Shown here one piece after another: positions 12,801-24,720 of a DNA stretch of 64,000 nucleotides. A model generated the notes under the pieces. The model was given only the letters and a program-made list of their open reading frames with translations, did no database searches and was not told the origin of the DNA. Every line of letters starts with the position of its first letter. Position 1 is the first letter of the stretch. The translations under genes and the position numbers were made by a program. The stretch is taken from NCBI GenBank assembly GCA_903813345.2, contig CAIIXF020000009.1:28432740-28496739 (forward strand), read 5' to 3'. This stretch comes from Owenia fusiformis (lineage: Eukaryota; Annelida; Polychaeta; Sabellida; Oweniidae).

Positions 12801-13638
12801 TTAACTCCGGAGATGAAAGAACATGAATGTGTCGCCCATGCTTTGAAACTACGTTCAGCCTGGGGCTTAGGGAATTACCACAAGTTCTTCAAGCTCTACA
12901 ACAATGCCCCTCTTATGGCAGGTTTCCTCATTGACTGGTTTGTTGATAGGGAAAGGAAACAGGCCCTTAAACTTATTGTCAAGTCGTATGTATATCTTTT
13001 TGATCTCTCATTTTATTATTCTATTATATATAAATTTTTATGGAATTGTAAATTTAATATTAAATCAGTTTTGGTCACACATTTGATAATAATATCTATT
13101 GGGTAACTGTATATTCATTAAATATATTAATTAGATGTTTCATTCATAATTGTTTTTTATGCACATAATGTTGATTTAAATATTAAACGCCTAATAAATG
13201 CTCGTCACTTTAAACAAAACTGGCCATGTTTTGTCTCGGGTGATGTGAAATTTTAGGTTATTCTCATGAAATTTTACAGAAACTTATCCCTCAATTTTGG
13301 CAGGTAGAGTATTGTGATACATTTATATCCATTTATTGAATGTGATAATGATTAACTGTATTATAATGATTGTTTTGCATAAATGTGTGAAGAAATATGC
13401 TTGAATAATGATCCTCTATTGAGGAATAAATGGAATTCAATATTATATGTTTAACATGTTGTTTTTTCTGCTCAGATTCCGTCCATCTTTGTCAGTTGAT
13501 GAGCTCCAGCGCACATTGGGCTTCTCAGACGCTGAATTATGTAAGACGTTCCTCAAGGAGCAAAATGTTGTCTTCACTCCCTCAGATAATAACAAGGTCG
13601 ATTGTAAAGCCAGTATGTCCACAGTGGGGACAGCATAG
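6877..13638 (+). CDS. LENG8: LENG8-like SAC3/GANP-domain protein, 13 coding exons, 791 aa
   Basis: Exons: 6877-7055, 7223-7349, 7588-7708, 8847-9114, 9391-9534, 9837-10172, 10401-10670, 10831-10957, 11331-11423, 11767-11970, 12401-12536, 12778-12985, 13476-13638. All junctions are GT-AG and the 2,376-nt CDS stays in frame. The N-terminus [13 protein letters not shown] matches vertebrate LENG8. Residues ~60-145 are Pro/Gly-rich; an acidic patch follows; RG and SR repeats fill ~290-480. The SAC3/GANP domain spans ~530-740 ([53 protein letters not shown]). A short C-terminal segment ([16 protein letters not shown]) closes the protein. The family is a paralogue of GANP/Sac3 and Thp3; in vertebrates it associates with PCID2 and SEM1/DSS1 in nuclear mRNA handling. 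Length is close to human LENG8. The role in this animal is inferred by homology. Confidence 0.95.
7918..8697. mobile_element. 780-bp MITE, copy B, in a LENG8 intron
   Basis: Near-identical, same-length, same-orientation copy of the element at 2408-3187, flanked by TA (7916-7917 and 8698-8699). It lies between coding exons 3 and 4 of LENG8, about 210 bp downstream of a donor and 150 bp upstream of an acceptor. Few differences from copy A suggest recent movement or recent local duplication. Confidence 0.85.
11437..11486. repeat. Short tandem/inverted repeat in LENG8 intron 9
   Basis: CACTACAGTTTTTGTAGTG occurs twice in a row (second copy with TTTTCG). Each copy is itself a small hairpin. It sits just after the donor at 11424. 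No function is evident. Confidence 0.5.
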
Positions 13639-13970
13639 TCCTCTTGTGGTATACATCGACCTTTTGTGTCTTCATATCCCAAAGGCCAGTATTTCCATAT
13701 GTAGTCCAAGAATCATCTTCTCTCACAAGCCATGGTGTATCGGAAGCAATGGTAGTCATTTGCAGGCCATAATGTTTGGATGTAAACATCACATATTCTT
13801 CTTCAAAAAGCTCCTTCCAATCATCTCCAGTCTGTAATCATGTCTTAAGTGCCATCAAAGACTTATCTTTATGTGGTAGTAAAAGTGATGTCTTTTCAAC
13901 CTTGATCTCCAAAGTTCAAGATGCACTGGGTTATTATGCAGTTGAATCTTTTGTACCATTCCAATAAAAT
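13639..13970 (+). other. LENG8: LENG8 3' UTR with poly(A) signal
   Basis: An AATAAA hexamer at 13963-13968 lies about 325 bp after the TAG stop and is the nearest good poly(A) signal on this strand. ORFs overlapping here on both strands have no recognisable similarity. Confidence 0.6.
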
Positions 13971-14730
13971 CGATATAAACAATTTAGTAAATCTGCCATT
14001 ATACGGATCATAGACACTTGATCTGAGGAAATTTGAAAATCAATGGAGTGATACGTTCTCTGGATCTAAACTTTACAAAAGCTGCTGAGTAAGCATTTAA
14101 TTTAACAGGACTAAATACGACAAGGGACGTTGGAAAAGTATAGGACTCTCCACTAATTATTACAGACTATAGGAAATCAAAAAATCAACTGAATTTTATA
14201 GGGAGTAAATAAGAGTAAGTAATTCGACCGTTGAATCAAATAAAATATCTGAGAGATTGAAAATGGACTGATATCGACAACAAATGGACATGTGATATTT
14301 ATTTATTTAAAAGTAAGCTGGAGATGCATGTTATACATAAAGGATATGAAGGTGAAGAACATTGAGATAGAATATTAATTGGATTAGGAAATTTTGAAAA
14401 TGCCGAAAGAATATTTGACATTAAATCTTGAGAATACCTCAATAATGTTGACATTAAATAGGTCAGATAAGTGTATGTTGATTTTCAACTTCAGAGGAAA
14501 TGATGTTAAATGATATTTATTTATGAACTCAATCATTCAAGAAATAATCACAATCATATCAAATGAAGTCCAATTGGAAAACTAATTCAGCGATTTTTGA
14601 TGAAATACACACATCAAGTACAGAATCAAAGCACCAAAAGATTGGAAGTCCTCAAGGAAGAGAATTGGAAATAAGTTAAAGTACAAAAGAAGGAATACCC
14701 ATTTACGAAAGTGAAGTTGATCTCATCATC
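13971..14730. other. Non-coding, nothing recognised
   Basis: AT-rich sequence downstream of LENG8. No exon or repeat array is evident. Confidence 0.35.
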
Positions 14731-14737
14731 ATGATGT

Positions 14738-14846
14738 CTCATCTCGTTATAATGATGTCATCTCTACCTTTGAATCAGTTTGCTGATGTCTAGTCTCGTT
14801 ATAATGATGTCATCACTACCTTTATATCGGTTTGCTGATTCTCTAC
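14738..14846. repeat. Two-copy tandem duplication, unit about 58 bp
   Basis: TCTCGTTATAATGATGTCAT followed by CTACCTTT and a TTTGCTGAT tail occurs twice in direct tandem with a few substitutions. It lies upstream of the large minisatellite. Confidence 0.6.
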
Positions 14847-15204
14847 ATTGAGTCAACTATAGTCCTTAGAGAAAGTTTTCACCTCATGTAAAGTGCTTTA
14901 CAATATTTCTTTGAATCAATCAATGTCATCTATCTTCCTAAGTTCTCTGTTCTGCCCTGTTGTAAATGATGTCTGGTCTCTATAGCAATTTGAGACACAA
15001 GAAGAGTAAAATCCAACCTTGGTCCTGGTTCAGCTTTTAACCGTCTTGATAGAGAAAGATTGATCTCCCAAGAGAGGCGTTGAGTTGATGTACCACCCCC
15101 ATCCCAGTCAAAGGTCTCAAGGTTCAAGAAGGAAGAGGTTTTACGGATGTATCCGCTTCCTCTACCAAAAAGTCTCTTTCGATTCAAGAAGAGAAAGGTT
15201 TCAA

Positions 15205-16350
15205 TGACGCCATTCTTCCCCTATTTTTGCCTCTCATGATACAAGAAGAGAGAGATCATTGATGCCCCCCTCCCCTACTGGTGCCTCTCATGATACAAGA
15301 GAGAGGTTATTGATGCCCCCCTACTCGTGCCTCTCATGATACAAGAAGAGAGAGGTTTTATTGATGTCTCTCCCCTACTGGTGCCTCTCATGATACAAGA
15401 GAGAGGTCATTGATGCCCCCTACCCCTACTGCTGCCTCTCATGATACAAGAAGAGAGAGGTTATTGATGCCCCACTCCCCCAACTGGTGCCTCTCATGAT
15501 ACAAGAAGAGAGAGGCCATTGATGCCCCCCTACTCGTGCTTCTCATGATACAAGAGAGAGGTCATTGATGCCCCCTACCCCTACTGGTGCCTCTCATGAT
15601 ACCAGAGAGAGGTCATTGATGCCACCCTCCTCCTTCTGCTGCCTCTCATGATACAAGAAGAGAGAGGTCATTTATGCCCCCCCCCCTACTCGTGCCTCTC
15701 ATGATACAAGAAGAGAGAGGTTATTGATGCCCCCCTCCCCTACTGGTGCCTCTCATGATACAAGAGAGAGGTCATTGATGCCCCCTACCCCTACTGCTGC
15801 CTCTCATGATACAAGAAGAGAGAGGTTATTGATGCCCCACTCCCCCAACTGCTGCCTCTCATGATACAAGAAGAGAGAGGTTATTGATGCCCCACTCCCC
15901 CAACTGGTGCCTCTCATGATACAAGAAGAGAGAGGTCATTGATGCCCCCCTACTCGTGCTTCTCATGATACAAGAAGAGAGAGGTCATTGATGCCCCCCT
16001 ACTCGTGCCTCTCATGATACAAGAAGAGAGAGGTCCTTGATGCCCCCCTCCTACTGCTGCCTCTCATGATACAAGAAGAGAGAGGTCATTGATGCCCCCC
16101 TCCCCTACTGGTGCCTCTCATGATACAAGAAGAGAGAGGTCATTGATGCCCCCCCCCCCCCTACTCGTGCCTCTCATGATATAAGAAGAGAGAGGTTATT
16201 GATGCCCCCCTACTCGTGCCTCTCATGATACAAGAAGAGAGAGGTTATTGATGCCCCCACTACTCGTGCCTCTCATGATACAAGAAGAGAGAGGTCCCAT
16301 TGATGCCCCTCCCCCCCTCCCTTACTGCTACTGGTGCCTCTCAAGATACA
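15205..16350. repeat. Large minisatellite, unit about 42-58 bp, about 20 copies
   Basis: The unit is built from CTCTCATGATACAAGAAGAG, AGAGGTCATTGATGCCCCC and a variable C-rich linker (CTACTCGTGC or CTACTGGTGC). Copies vary mainly in linker length and in loss of one AAG step. The ATGAT and GAAGAGAGAGG core is highly conserved. Flanking sequence on both sides (about 15110-15205 and 16350-16640) has more diverged versions of the same phrase, so the array grew from a degenerate local repeat. No reading frame runs through it. Confidence 0.9.
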
Positions 16351-17690
16351 AGAAGAAGAAGATTGAGTTGATGTATGGATGCCCTCTGATGATGTAGGAG
16401 ATTGCAAACACAGAGCAGTCACACTTCTCTCTCAGGTTTGATCTTTGGTTCCTTGTAAGGAAGGGGAACATATATTGATTCCCCTTGTTCTCCACTTTCC
16501 ACCTCTCAGCAGATGTCCCCATTAAGGAGTGGTCTGCGATTCTGTTGAGAATGCAAAAGCAATCAATTTAAAGTATACATCTCATGTCTTTCTCTATTCA
16601 AATGAAGGCTCTTATGTTACAAGAAGAAAGAGCTTTCTGTTCAAAAGACATGTTTGGTACAGATGATGCTGTGACATCTGATGACGATATGACGACTGAT
16701 GCTGCTGTGACGATTATGACGACTGGTGATGCCCTCCCTGATGACTGATGCCTTCCAATTGATGATACCCTGCTATTGAGATACCCTTCGTGATGATACT
16801 GTTTAATAAGCCACCAAGAAGATTCCTCGTGTAACCTTTCCATATGATGTCCCTGTAGATGATGCCCCCTCATATGACTTCCATCAAATGATGCCCTCAA
16901 AGATGTTGCCACATGGCTTTCTCCTCTTCGGTGTACTCTTGAATTGGTTGCTTTTGCATAGGATTTAGAATCGCATGACCAGCGTGATGACCTGACGCCC
17001 TGCTCAACATGATGACCCGTATGATGATTGAATACCCAGCTCAACATGGTAATGTTCCTGTCTGATGTACCATTCTACCATCCACCTCTAGGAATAGGAG
17101 TTCAACTTGTATCCAGAATAGATGTGGTAAGATAAAGCTGCTCTCCTAACTTGTACAGCTGTTTCAGCAAGTTCTACAGCTGCACTGTAAATTGACAATA
17201 TCTTTAGTGAACACCTCAGTATAAATCTGACTCTCACCAATGATAAAGGAATATTATTTGGAAGTGATCTTAGGCAGATTCAATAAGAAGCATTTATAGC
17301 ATCTATCTGGAAGATTTGAACAATGACTGATAATTCTTGAGAAACCCCGATGTCTGCATCACTTGGAAATTACAACCTCATAATTTACAAATATAGACCT
17401 TAGATTCAGAATCCTGCGTGTCTAGCTTTGGAATTAACATGAAGTCCTCCACATGAGGTAAATGATATTTATCTAGGAATTCAAAACTAATTACAGTTTA
17501 TGGACATGTAGGACAGCCATCTTACGCATAAGTACTATTATTGGAGCAGAACAGCCTAAATGCCTTATAGACTACTAAACGAATCAAAGTGATATCAAGT
17601 GGAGCAGCTTCATCTCCAAGAATTGTGGGGTCCCAGTTCAGCAATGTCCCATTTATCTTCAACCTTTCTCCCCTTTGAATAATGGATGAT
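16351..17690. other. Non-coding; degenerate GATGATGCC-type repeats to about 17050, then nothing
   Basis: Loose repetition of TGATGATG/GATGCCCTC phrases continues from the minisatellite to about 17050. The minus-strand ORF at 16598-17047 arises from this repetition and has no recognisable domain. The remainder shows nothing. Confidence 0.4.
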
Positions 17691-17702
17691 TCTGTTCATC
17701 TG

Positions 17703-17890
17703 CAAGGAGGATTGGCTCCCAGAATGCAACACCGATATTCTGCAAAACAATCACCTAGCGATAGCTTTGTTGGAGAGTATCGGGTCATTCTCCATGCAGT
17801 CGTACAAATTATACAGACACGAATAGCAAATGACGCATGCGTGGAGATTAAAGAATATCGAGTTGGAACCCTGGCTTCCAATCCTCCTTG
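17703..17890. mobile_element. 188-bp MITE with 9-bp target-site duplication
   Basis: The ends are CAAGGAGGATTGG and its exact reverse complement. They are flanked by a perfect 9-bp direct repeat GTTCATCTG (17694-17702 and 17891-17899). Similarity of the ends continues imperfectly inward. Nine-base duplications are typical of Mutator-like (MULE) elements, so this may be a MULE-type MITE. The ORFs over it on both strands are incidental. A longer relative is at 42006-42315. Confidence 0.85.
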
Positions 17891-18305
17891 GTTCATCTGG
17901 CATGAAATGGACAGGCCCATTATTCTTAAGGTAGAAAGGTTGAGGAACAATGGAGGCATATGGTAAGCTTTAAGCATATGTTGAGAAATATTTATATGCC
18001 AATTTTCATCCTCTGATTTGTTCATCATTTAAGTACTTTAGCAATCTCAACATATTGTTAAATGTGTCATTATTATTTACAGCAACATTCTTAAGAAAGC
18101 ACTAGGGGTTTCATTTAGAGAAATACTTAAATGATTTCAATTATTAACTATAAATAATACAGTATATTGTACTGGATTTAACCAGTGAGGATTCATAATA
18201 ATTATTGTCTTTTGTCCACCCTTTTCTTTTAAAAATATTGTCATTTATATTACATTGTTCTTTTTGTTTTTGGTGTTTTCAAGCAACTAGAAAATATTTG
18301 AAGTA

Positions 18306-18744
18306 CAGGGTGACACAAAAACACCACCCATTAATTTTGAAATAACTCTCTTGAAATAATTAATGAATCTTCGTGATTTTTTATGTGTAGATAGAGTGTT
18401 CAATGGAAAAAAAGATTGGTATGCTTGCATAGCATCAACAACTAGGAAATTAAGAGATCTCATTTTCCATTTAGGCATGCTCTGACTCAAAATCACTCAA
18501 AACTGTAAATTAGAAAGTTTTTCTTTCTTTAAATTTACCCAATAAGCGAGTCAGTTCATCAAATTTGTCAAAATTATTTAAGAACATTTTTTGATGTATC
18601 TCTAAATCTGAAAGTTGTTGATGCTATCCAAGTACAACAATCTTTTTTTCCATTGAACACTCTATCTACACAAAAACATGTAGATTTCTTTATTATTGAG
18701 AAAGGTTATCCATAATTAGTGGGTGGAATTTTTGTGTCACCCTG
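18306..18744. mobile_element. 439-bp foldback element with CAGGGTGACAC ends
   Basis: Inverted arms of about 145 bp begin CAGGGTGACACAAAAA and share GTGTAGATAGAGTGTTCAAT at their inner parts. The left end is preceded by TA; the right flank reads AA, so a TA target site may have mutated. No ORF. CAGGGTG ends resemble those of mariner-like elements and of the larger element at 56444-57548. Confidence 0.75.
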
Positions 18745-20320
18745 AACATACCAGTCAATGGATTTTTCACACACCAGGGAAGATTTTCAGAATAACGTCT
18801 TGTGTCTATAACATTTTTTATTTCATAACTCTAAAAGTGTTTTTTTTTCAATTTACAGTATTCACATTCTCTATGTTCATTATTTTCTTACTGTTCATCC
18901 ATGTAAACAAACAAACATGTCTCTACATACACTACAATTAGGGATCCCAAAATACATTGTCCAGTGATTCAATGTATTTAAATGCTTTGATGTAAGTGGG
19001 GTCTCTAAAGCACAACAAAAGCATGAAAAGTTGATCTTCAAAATGCAAGGCTAAGAACTGAGAGACAATTACATATAAGTTAGATATTGTAGCCTGTATC
19101 AGGGGTCTGATACATTAGAAATTTTAAATTCAACTGCTAGCTCAGGGATTAATTGCTATTTTTATGGCCAAATAATTTAAATATAAATAGTACCTGCTAC
19201 TATTCATATTTAAATGAGCCCTAAAATAGTGGTTAATTTGTCAGCTGACAGCCAGTGACTGAATTCATGAATGCTATCTTCGTGAAAGAATGTCCTGTTG
19301 AGCTCATGTGATGCTCCAGGACATCGTTTGGTATTTGATGCTCCACAACACTATGCTATTTGCTATGTTTAATGTAGGCTAATTATCAATCTTTATACAT
19401 ATTTTATCCTTAACAATATCAAATCCTCTCAATAGTTCATGAAACTATTTTATAATTTCATTATGGAACACTGTAAGAGCCAATACGGACACAGGTCTAC
19501 TGTGTATTAATAATAGAATGCCTTATAAGGTTTTCATGTGTCATATACATTGTATATAAAATTGCAGTATTTGTATGCTTGTAAACATGTAAATATATGT
19601 TGATGTCTATGAGAAAGTAGAAAATAGAAATATAAAAAATATAATTCTACATAGATCTTATTTTGTTTGTGAGGTTGCGGAAGAGAACAGAAAATTACAG
19701 GTGTATACAAATAGCTTAAATGGCCTCTTATATGCCCCTTTCTCCCATTCTTGAATTGTAATATAAATTCCCCCTTGTAAGTCTACATTCTAGTAACCAG
19801 AAGTCCCCTTTAGGATGATCAATCACTGTTTATGTTTGGCAGTTTTGAAAATAAATTCTGAATATTGTTATGAAGGAACAAAAAGATCTACTGTAAATTG
19901 CTTTGATTTGATGGCCATTTTAATTTGGCAAATTGATGACAACCACCAAATTAAGCCCCCGCCATTTTTTGAATAAATCCCAGATGATTCCCAGGCGAAG
20001 ATTTTTCATCCTGTGATCCATCCTTGTGTGACCTTGCAGGATAAAAAGATTTGAAAAAAACACTAAAATTACAATATTGAAGTATTTATGAAGATCTACA
20101 GATACACTAATATTAAATAGCAGCCAAAATTTCAAAAGGAGTGGTATTGATATGGGGAACTGAATTCAACAATGTTTTTCTCTTAAACCAATCATTGAAA
20201 ACATTCTGTAACAAAACACAGTATTTTATGTAATGTTGACCAATTGACAACAATTTAATGCGAAAATTATTTAGAAATATTTTATATAACTGTTTTTGTT
20301 AACATTTTTTATTTTTTTAG
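18745..20320. other. Non-coding, nothing recognised
   Basis: AT-rich sequence with short random ORFs only. Confidence 0.35.
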
Positions 20321-20334
20321 TGCAATTGTTTTTG

Positions 20335-20680
20335 CTCCTTTCTACCAATTCTTGAGAATGAAATAAAATGTCTTTCCGAACCTGATTGGAACAAAATAGC
20401 ATATACAACATGTTTTTAGACCTCTCGATATTATGGTTATACAAAGGAATTTTTGGTTGATTTTAAAAAAGTATTCAAAAAATTAAAACAAAATCCCCCA
20501 AAATAGACAAAAATCAAGATAAACCTTTTATTTCATCAACAAGATACTTTTTTAAAATTGACCAAAATTTCCTTTGTACAATTAGCCTACAATATTCAGA
20601 GACCTAAACATGTTGTATTATGTCATTTTGTTCCAATGAGGTTCGGAAAGATGTTTCATTTCACTCGGGAAACATGATAC
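20335..20680. mobile_element. Foldback element, arms about 150 bp
   Basis: Left arm (about 20335-20490) and right arm (about 20535-20680) are diverged reverse complements sharing CTTTCCGAACCT, TGGAACAAAAT, CAACATGTTT and ACAAAGGAA. Ends and target site are not resolved. No ORF. Confidence 0.65.
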
Positions 20681-20924
20681 CAAGAACAAAACAAGTGTTT
20701 GATGTGTTTTCTAAAACAATATAGATGAAAGTATATATATATTTTTCAAATTATATTATTACCATTCAAATGATGACCATTAAATTGACGATGTGTTCAA
20801 TTTTTAAATTTTTTTATGACTGGTTTAAGAGAAACGTGTGTTCAAAAAGATCTCCATATCGATACCCATCCTTTGCCCAATCTGGCCCAACCCACCAATT
20901 TAAACAGTGTCAAACTAAAGCAAC

Positions 20925-21330
20925 TTTTTTCATGCTAAAAATCATCCCTGAAAATTTGAAATTGATCCGTCAAATCAGGCTTTGTATAAAAAACCTCCTA
21001 CCTTGTACCAACCTACTCACGTACATGGGACATGATAGTATTGATACAGTCTTTGAAGGGTTCAATTTTAAAGTTATTAAATCTTAGTTTATGATGAATT
21101 ATTGATGCACCCATATGCCTTTATTTATGGATCTGTCTAGTCATAAAATAAAGCCGGAACTGCAGAAATGTTAATAATTTAAGCTATTTTGTTTCATGTC
21201 TGCTTTTGATTTCTCGAAACTTTTTTGTTGTTCTGGCAGTCTGGCTTTGTATAAAAAAACTCGTACCCACGTAGATGGGTCTAAACACAGTCTTTGAAGG
21301 GTGCAATTTTTTAAAGATTATTATTCATTC
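20925..21330. repeat. Dispersed repeat flanking the retrotransposon (left copy)
   Basis: It contains CCCTGAAAATTTGAAATTGA (also at about 23602 and in the 61.9-62.7 kb array), CAGTCTTTGAAGGGT twice, and a segment at about 21039-21170 that reappears inverted at about 23046-23226. It looks like half of an older repeat interrupted by the reverse transcriptase fragment. Confidence 0.55.
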
Positions 21331-21485
21331 CCAGTTTATGCTTAATACATTGTATAGAGTAAATGGTGATAATGTTCTTGTTATTTACCTGATTACCATT
21401 ACCTGATTACCAATGGTTCTGGAAAGAGGATAGTCCTATTTAATCCAGATCGTGTTTTTGTTTCACATTACTAGTATGAAACAAT

Positions 21486-22842
21486 CTAATCAACGAGAAA
21501 GCGCTCCCCCCGTGGGCCCTGTGTTTCATCAGTCATCATTGTTCTATACATGAACATCTCATCCTTCAGGAAGCTGTCAATCTCTCTCTTGAACTGGTTT
21601 GTAGTTTCACAATCAATTATATGTTGGGGTAGTGCATTCCAGCTTTGTGCTATTCTGTTTCCAAAGCAATTTTTGCGTAGGTTAAGTCTGCTGTGCCTAT
21701 GCTGTAGTTTTGTTGTGTGGCCTCTTGTTCTTGTATTGGTCGAGATCTTTGCAATGTCGTTAATGTTTAATCTGTCTAGTCCCTTAGCGATTTTGAACAT
21801 CTGTATGAGGTCCCCTCGTTTTCTACGATACTGGAGTGATGGAATCCTCAGTGCTCTCATACGTTGCTCGTAGCTCAAGTTTTTTAAACTAGGGACAAGT
21901 TTGGTTGCTCTCCTTTGTACTTTCTCTATCATATCCTGATCGAGGGCGTATCCTGGTCCCCATGCGCTATTGGCATACTCTAGGTGTGGCCTTACAAGTG
22001 CTTTATACAGTAGGGGAATTGTTGTTTCATCTATATATTTAAATGTTCTTTTTATTAGACCTACCATCCTGTTGGCCTTGGATGATGTTAATCTTGTATG
22101 TTCGTGGAATTTCAATTTATTGTCTATATTGAGGCCTAGGTCCTTCTCAGTTTCTGTGTCTTGAAGAACTGTATTGTTCATTACATATTGTTTATTCACA
22201 TTTTTAGTTCCCATGTGCATGGTTTTACATTTGGAGGAGTTGAATGGTAGTTGCCACTTCTGGGACCATTGATCTAAGGCATCAATATCTCTTTGCATTT
22301 GGTTTCTTTGCTCAGATGTTCCGACTTTCCCCACAAGTTTTGTGTCGTCAGCATACATAAATATTTTATTTACAGTCTCTTTTGGCATGTCGTTAATAAA
22401 TATGGCGAATAGGGATGGCCCAAGGCAGGTCCCTTGAGGTATACCAGACTTTATAGGTGTCCATGGTGATGTATCATTGTTTACTGTTACCCTTTGGAGC
22501 CTTCCTGTTAGGAACGAAGTTATCCATCTGTGGACATTTCCCTGTATGCCATATGCCTCCAGTTTGTGTAGTAACCTTGCGTGGGGCACGGAATCAAACG
22601 CTTTACTAAAATCTGTGTAAATGCTATCTGCCGGTTCCTCTTCGTCTAGTATTCCTGTGATTGTTTCCAAGTAGGATAAAAGTTGCAACACGGTGGATCT
22701 GCCAGGGACAAATCCGAACTGGTCTTCAGTGAGTAAGTCGTTATCTTGGAGGTGCTTAACTACAGCGTCACGAACGATCCTTTCTATAATCTTGACTACA
22801 ATTGATGTTAAGCTTACTGGTCTATAATTAGCTGGAATCCAT
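21486..22842 (-). mobile_element. 5'-truncated non-LTR retrotransposon, reverse transcriptase remnant
   Basis: The frame is open from about 22838 to the stop at 21486. Reverse transcriptase blocks appear in order: NYRPVSLTSIVVKIIE, FGFVPGRSTV, DFSKAFDSVPHARLL, SGIPQGTCLGPSLFAIFIND, the catalytic FMYADDTKLV, and a C-terminal region (LNLRKNCFGNRIAQSWNALP) typical of the Jockey/CR1-like group. The endonuclease and the first RT block are missing: an in-frame TAA precedes WIPANYRP. It is therefore dead on arrival, as is common for target-primed insertions. The RT core has no internal stop, so the insertion is fairly young. The plus-strand ORFs here are shadows. Confidence 0.92.
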
Positions 22843-23240
22843 TATGAAGCAGTGAAGTCAAAACATTACTAATAGAAATCAAAGTAAGCATAAGAAGATC
22901 ATTTAGAAGCATTTAAAATCGAATCCACGGCAAAATCTGAGTGATTGAACTATTCACACACGAAATATGTCAAAGTCGTTTGATCTCGTCCTAGAAGCAA
23001 TATTTTTTTGTCACTTGTCTCTCCCAGAATTCCTTTATTTTGCAATTCTGGCTTTATTTTATGGCTAGACAGCTGACAGATCCATGAATAAAGGCATATG
23101 GGTGCATTGATTCATCTATAGTTCAACATAAACTAAGATTTAATAACTTCTAATAATCTAATAATAATTCTAATAATCTTCTTAATAATCTTTAAAATTG
23201 AACCCTTCAAAGACTGTATCATGTCCCACGTACGTGGGTA
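22843..23240. repeat. Dispersed repeat flanking the retrotransposon (right, inverted copy)
   Basis: The segment at 23046-23226 is the reverse complement of about 21039-21170, sharing AAAGGCATATGGGTGCAT and AACCCTTCAAAGACTGTATC. Several AATAATCT steps have expanded near 23150-23190. Confidence 0.55.
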
Positions 23241-23544
23241 GGTGGGTGCGACGAAGATTTCACACAATTTGAGAAATTATTGGCATACATCAAACCTATT
23301 TAAAACAGCATTTATATTATTCAAAAGCGTTGATAATCAATGATTGGCAGCCCTCTGAAGTTTGAAAAATTGAAATACCTGGGTGTTAATCCATAGATAA
23401 TCCTTGAAAATGATAAATATTTTTTGGATTATATGGTGCAATCTTATAGTCAATGTTTTAAAGTGTATTGATGTTTTTTGGATGAAAAGGATAAGCGAAA
23501 TGCATGAAAAAAAACCTAATTCATTCAACAAACAACTCCCCCTC

Positions 23545-23655
23545 CTTTACCCAGAATGCCAAAAATTAATCAGTTCTAGATTTTCATACTAAGAACCAAC
23601 CCTGAAAATTTGAAATTGATCCGTCAAACAGTTAACCAGAAAACACGTAGACAAG
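23545..23655. repeat. Single unit of the 162-bp satellite family
   Basis: CCAGAATGCC, TCTAGATTTTCATACTAAGA, CCTGAAAATTTGAAATTGAT and GTAGACAAGA occur in the same order as in each unit of the array at about 61875-62705. This is therefore an isolated or truncated copy of the same repeat. Confidence 0.75.
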
Positions 23656-24720
23656 AGGTCCTACGACATTAGAACATCTAGCATATAACATTTGATCAAC
23701 TGCTTATTTTCCAAAAAATCGTAGCCATTTTGAATTCAGTAGCCATCTTGAAAAATGTTTCTTTGAAAGAAATTGGAACCAAGTCAAACAATCAGGATTT
23801 GTGAGCAAAAATGGTAACCTATTCATATTGAATGGCCATATTGAAAATTCCATGTTGGGCATAGGAGCCGATAAAAATTTGAACCAAATCTGATTATCAT
23901 AATGTGTTAAAAAAATTTGATTTAAAAAACTGGTGGCCATTTTGAATTACTGGCATGAACCAGTAATTGTTTGGACATACAGATGAACAAATGTCGAAAT
24001 GAATGGAAAAACAGATAGCTTCTCCATATTCCTCTTTAAACTTCATTCCATGGGATAATTACAAAACATAGCAGAATTTGTTAAAATCAAATATGAGAGG
24101 TTTGAGGGGTAATGACATTATCCAACTAACTTAAAATACATACTGTATAATAATATACTAGTATACAAATACATTATATTGTTTTATATGTTATATTTAT
24201 TATAATTTACATTATAATGGCATAAAACGTTTATTTCAAAAGGCAATACATTTACACATTAACTTGTTCATGCAATCCATTAAATTACTTAGATTGTATA
24301 ATATGCCTCTCTTACTCGAGTCTCTAGCTTACAGCTAGACGAAACTTCATTGATTTCGTATGTACTGTGCTACACGCACCTAGAACTCATTTTTAATAAA
24401 TTTTATAAATATTTTTAAGAATATTAATCATATTTAGGATGAAGCGTTGCTTGTCTGGATTTAGATATTTCAAAATTTCATTTCGGAGTTTGACACAAGG
24501 TGAAATTTTCTCGCTGTAGCTAAAAATGGCTTCCGGTTCTGGACGTGAATAACATTTGAAATTATTCTCGCTTAAAGAAATCAAATATAACAATAGATTC
24601 AGACGGGGATGTGAGCTGATGTTCTTCAAATCTATACATAAAGGTATATTTCATATTATTATGCCATATTTACTGTGCGTGTGACACAATGATTTACAAT
24701 ATTTATAATACTAAGGCAGC
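23656..24720. other. Non-coding; part of a dispersed repeat to about 23960
   Basis: Phrases such as GGCCATTTTGAAT and GCCATATTGAAAATTCC to about 23960 resemble flanks of other non-autonomous elements here. The minus-strand ORF at 24393-24629 has no recognisable domain. Confidence 0.35.

Noticed and set aside
13430-13837. 135-codon plus-strand ORF over the last LENG8 exon
   Set aside because: It is in a different frame from the exon that continues LENG8 and shows no domain.
15205-16350. CRISPR-like array
   Set aside because: Repeats are contiguous with variable simple linkers, not unique spacers, and the genome is eukaryotic.
21550-21873. Plus-strand ORF over the reverse transcriptase
   Set aside because: It is the antisense shadow of the RT C-terminal region; the minus-strand frame carries the RT motifs.
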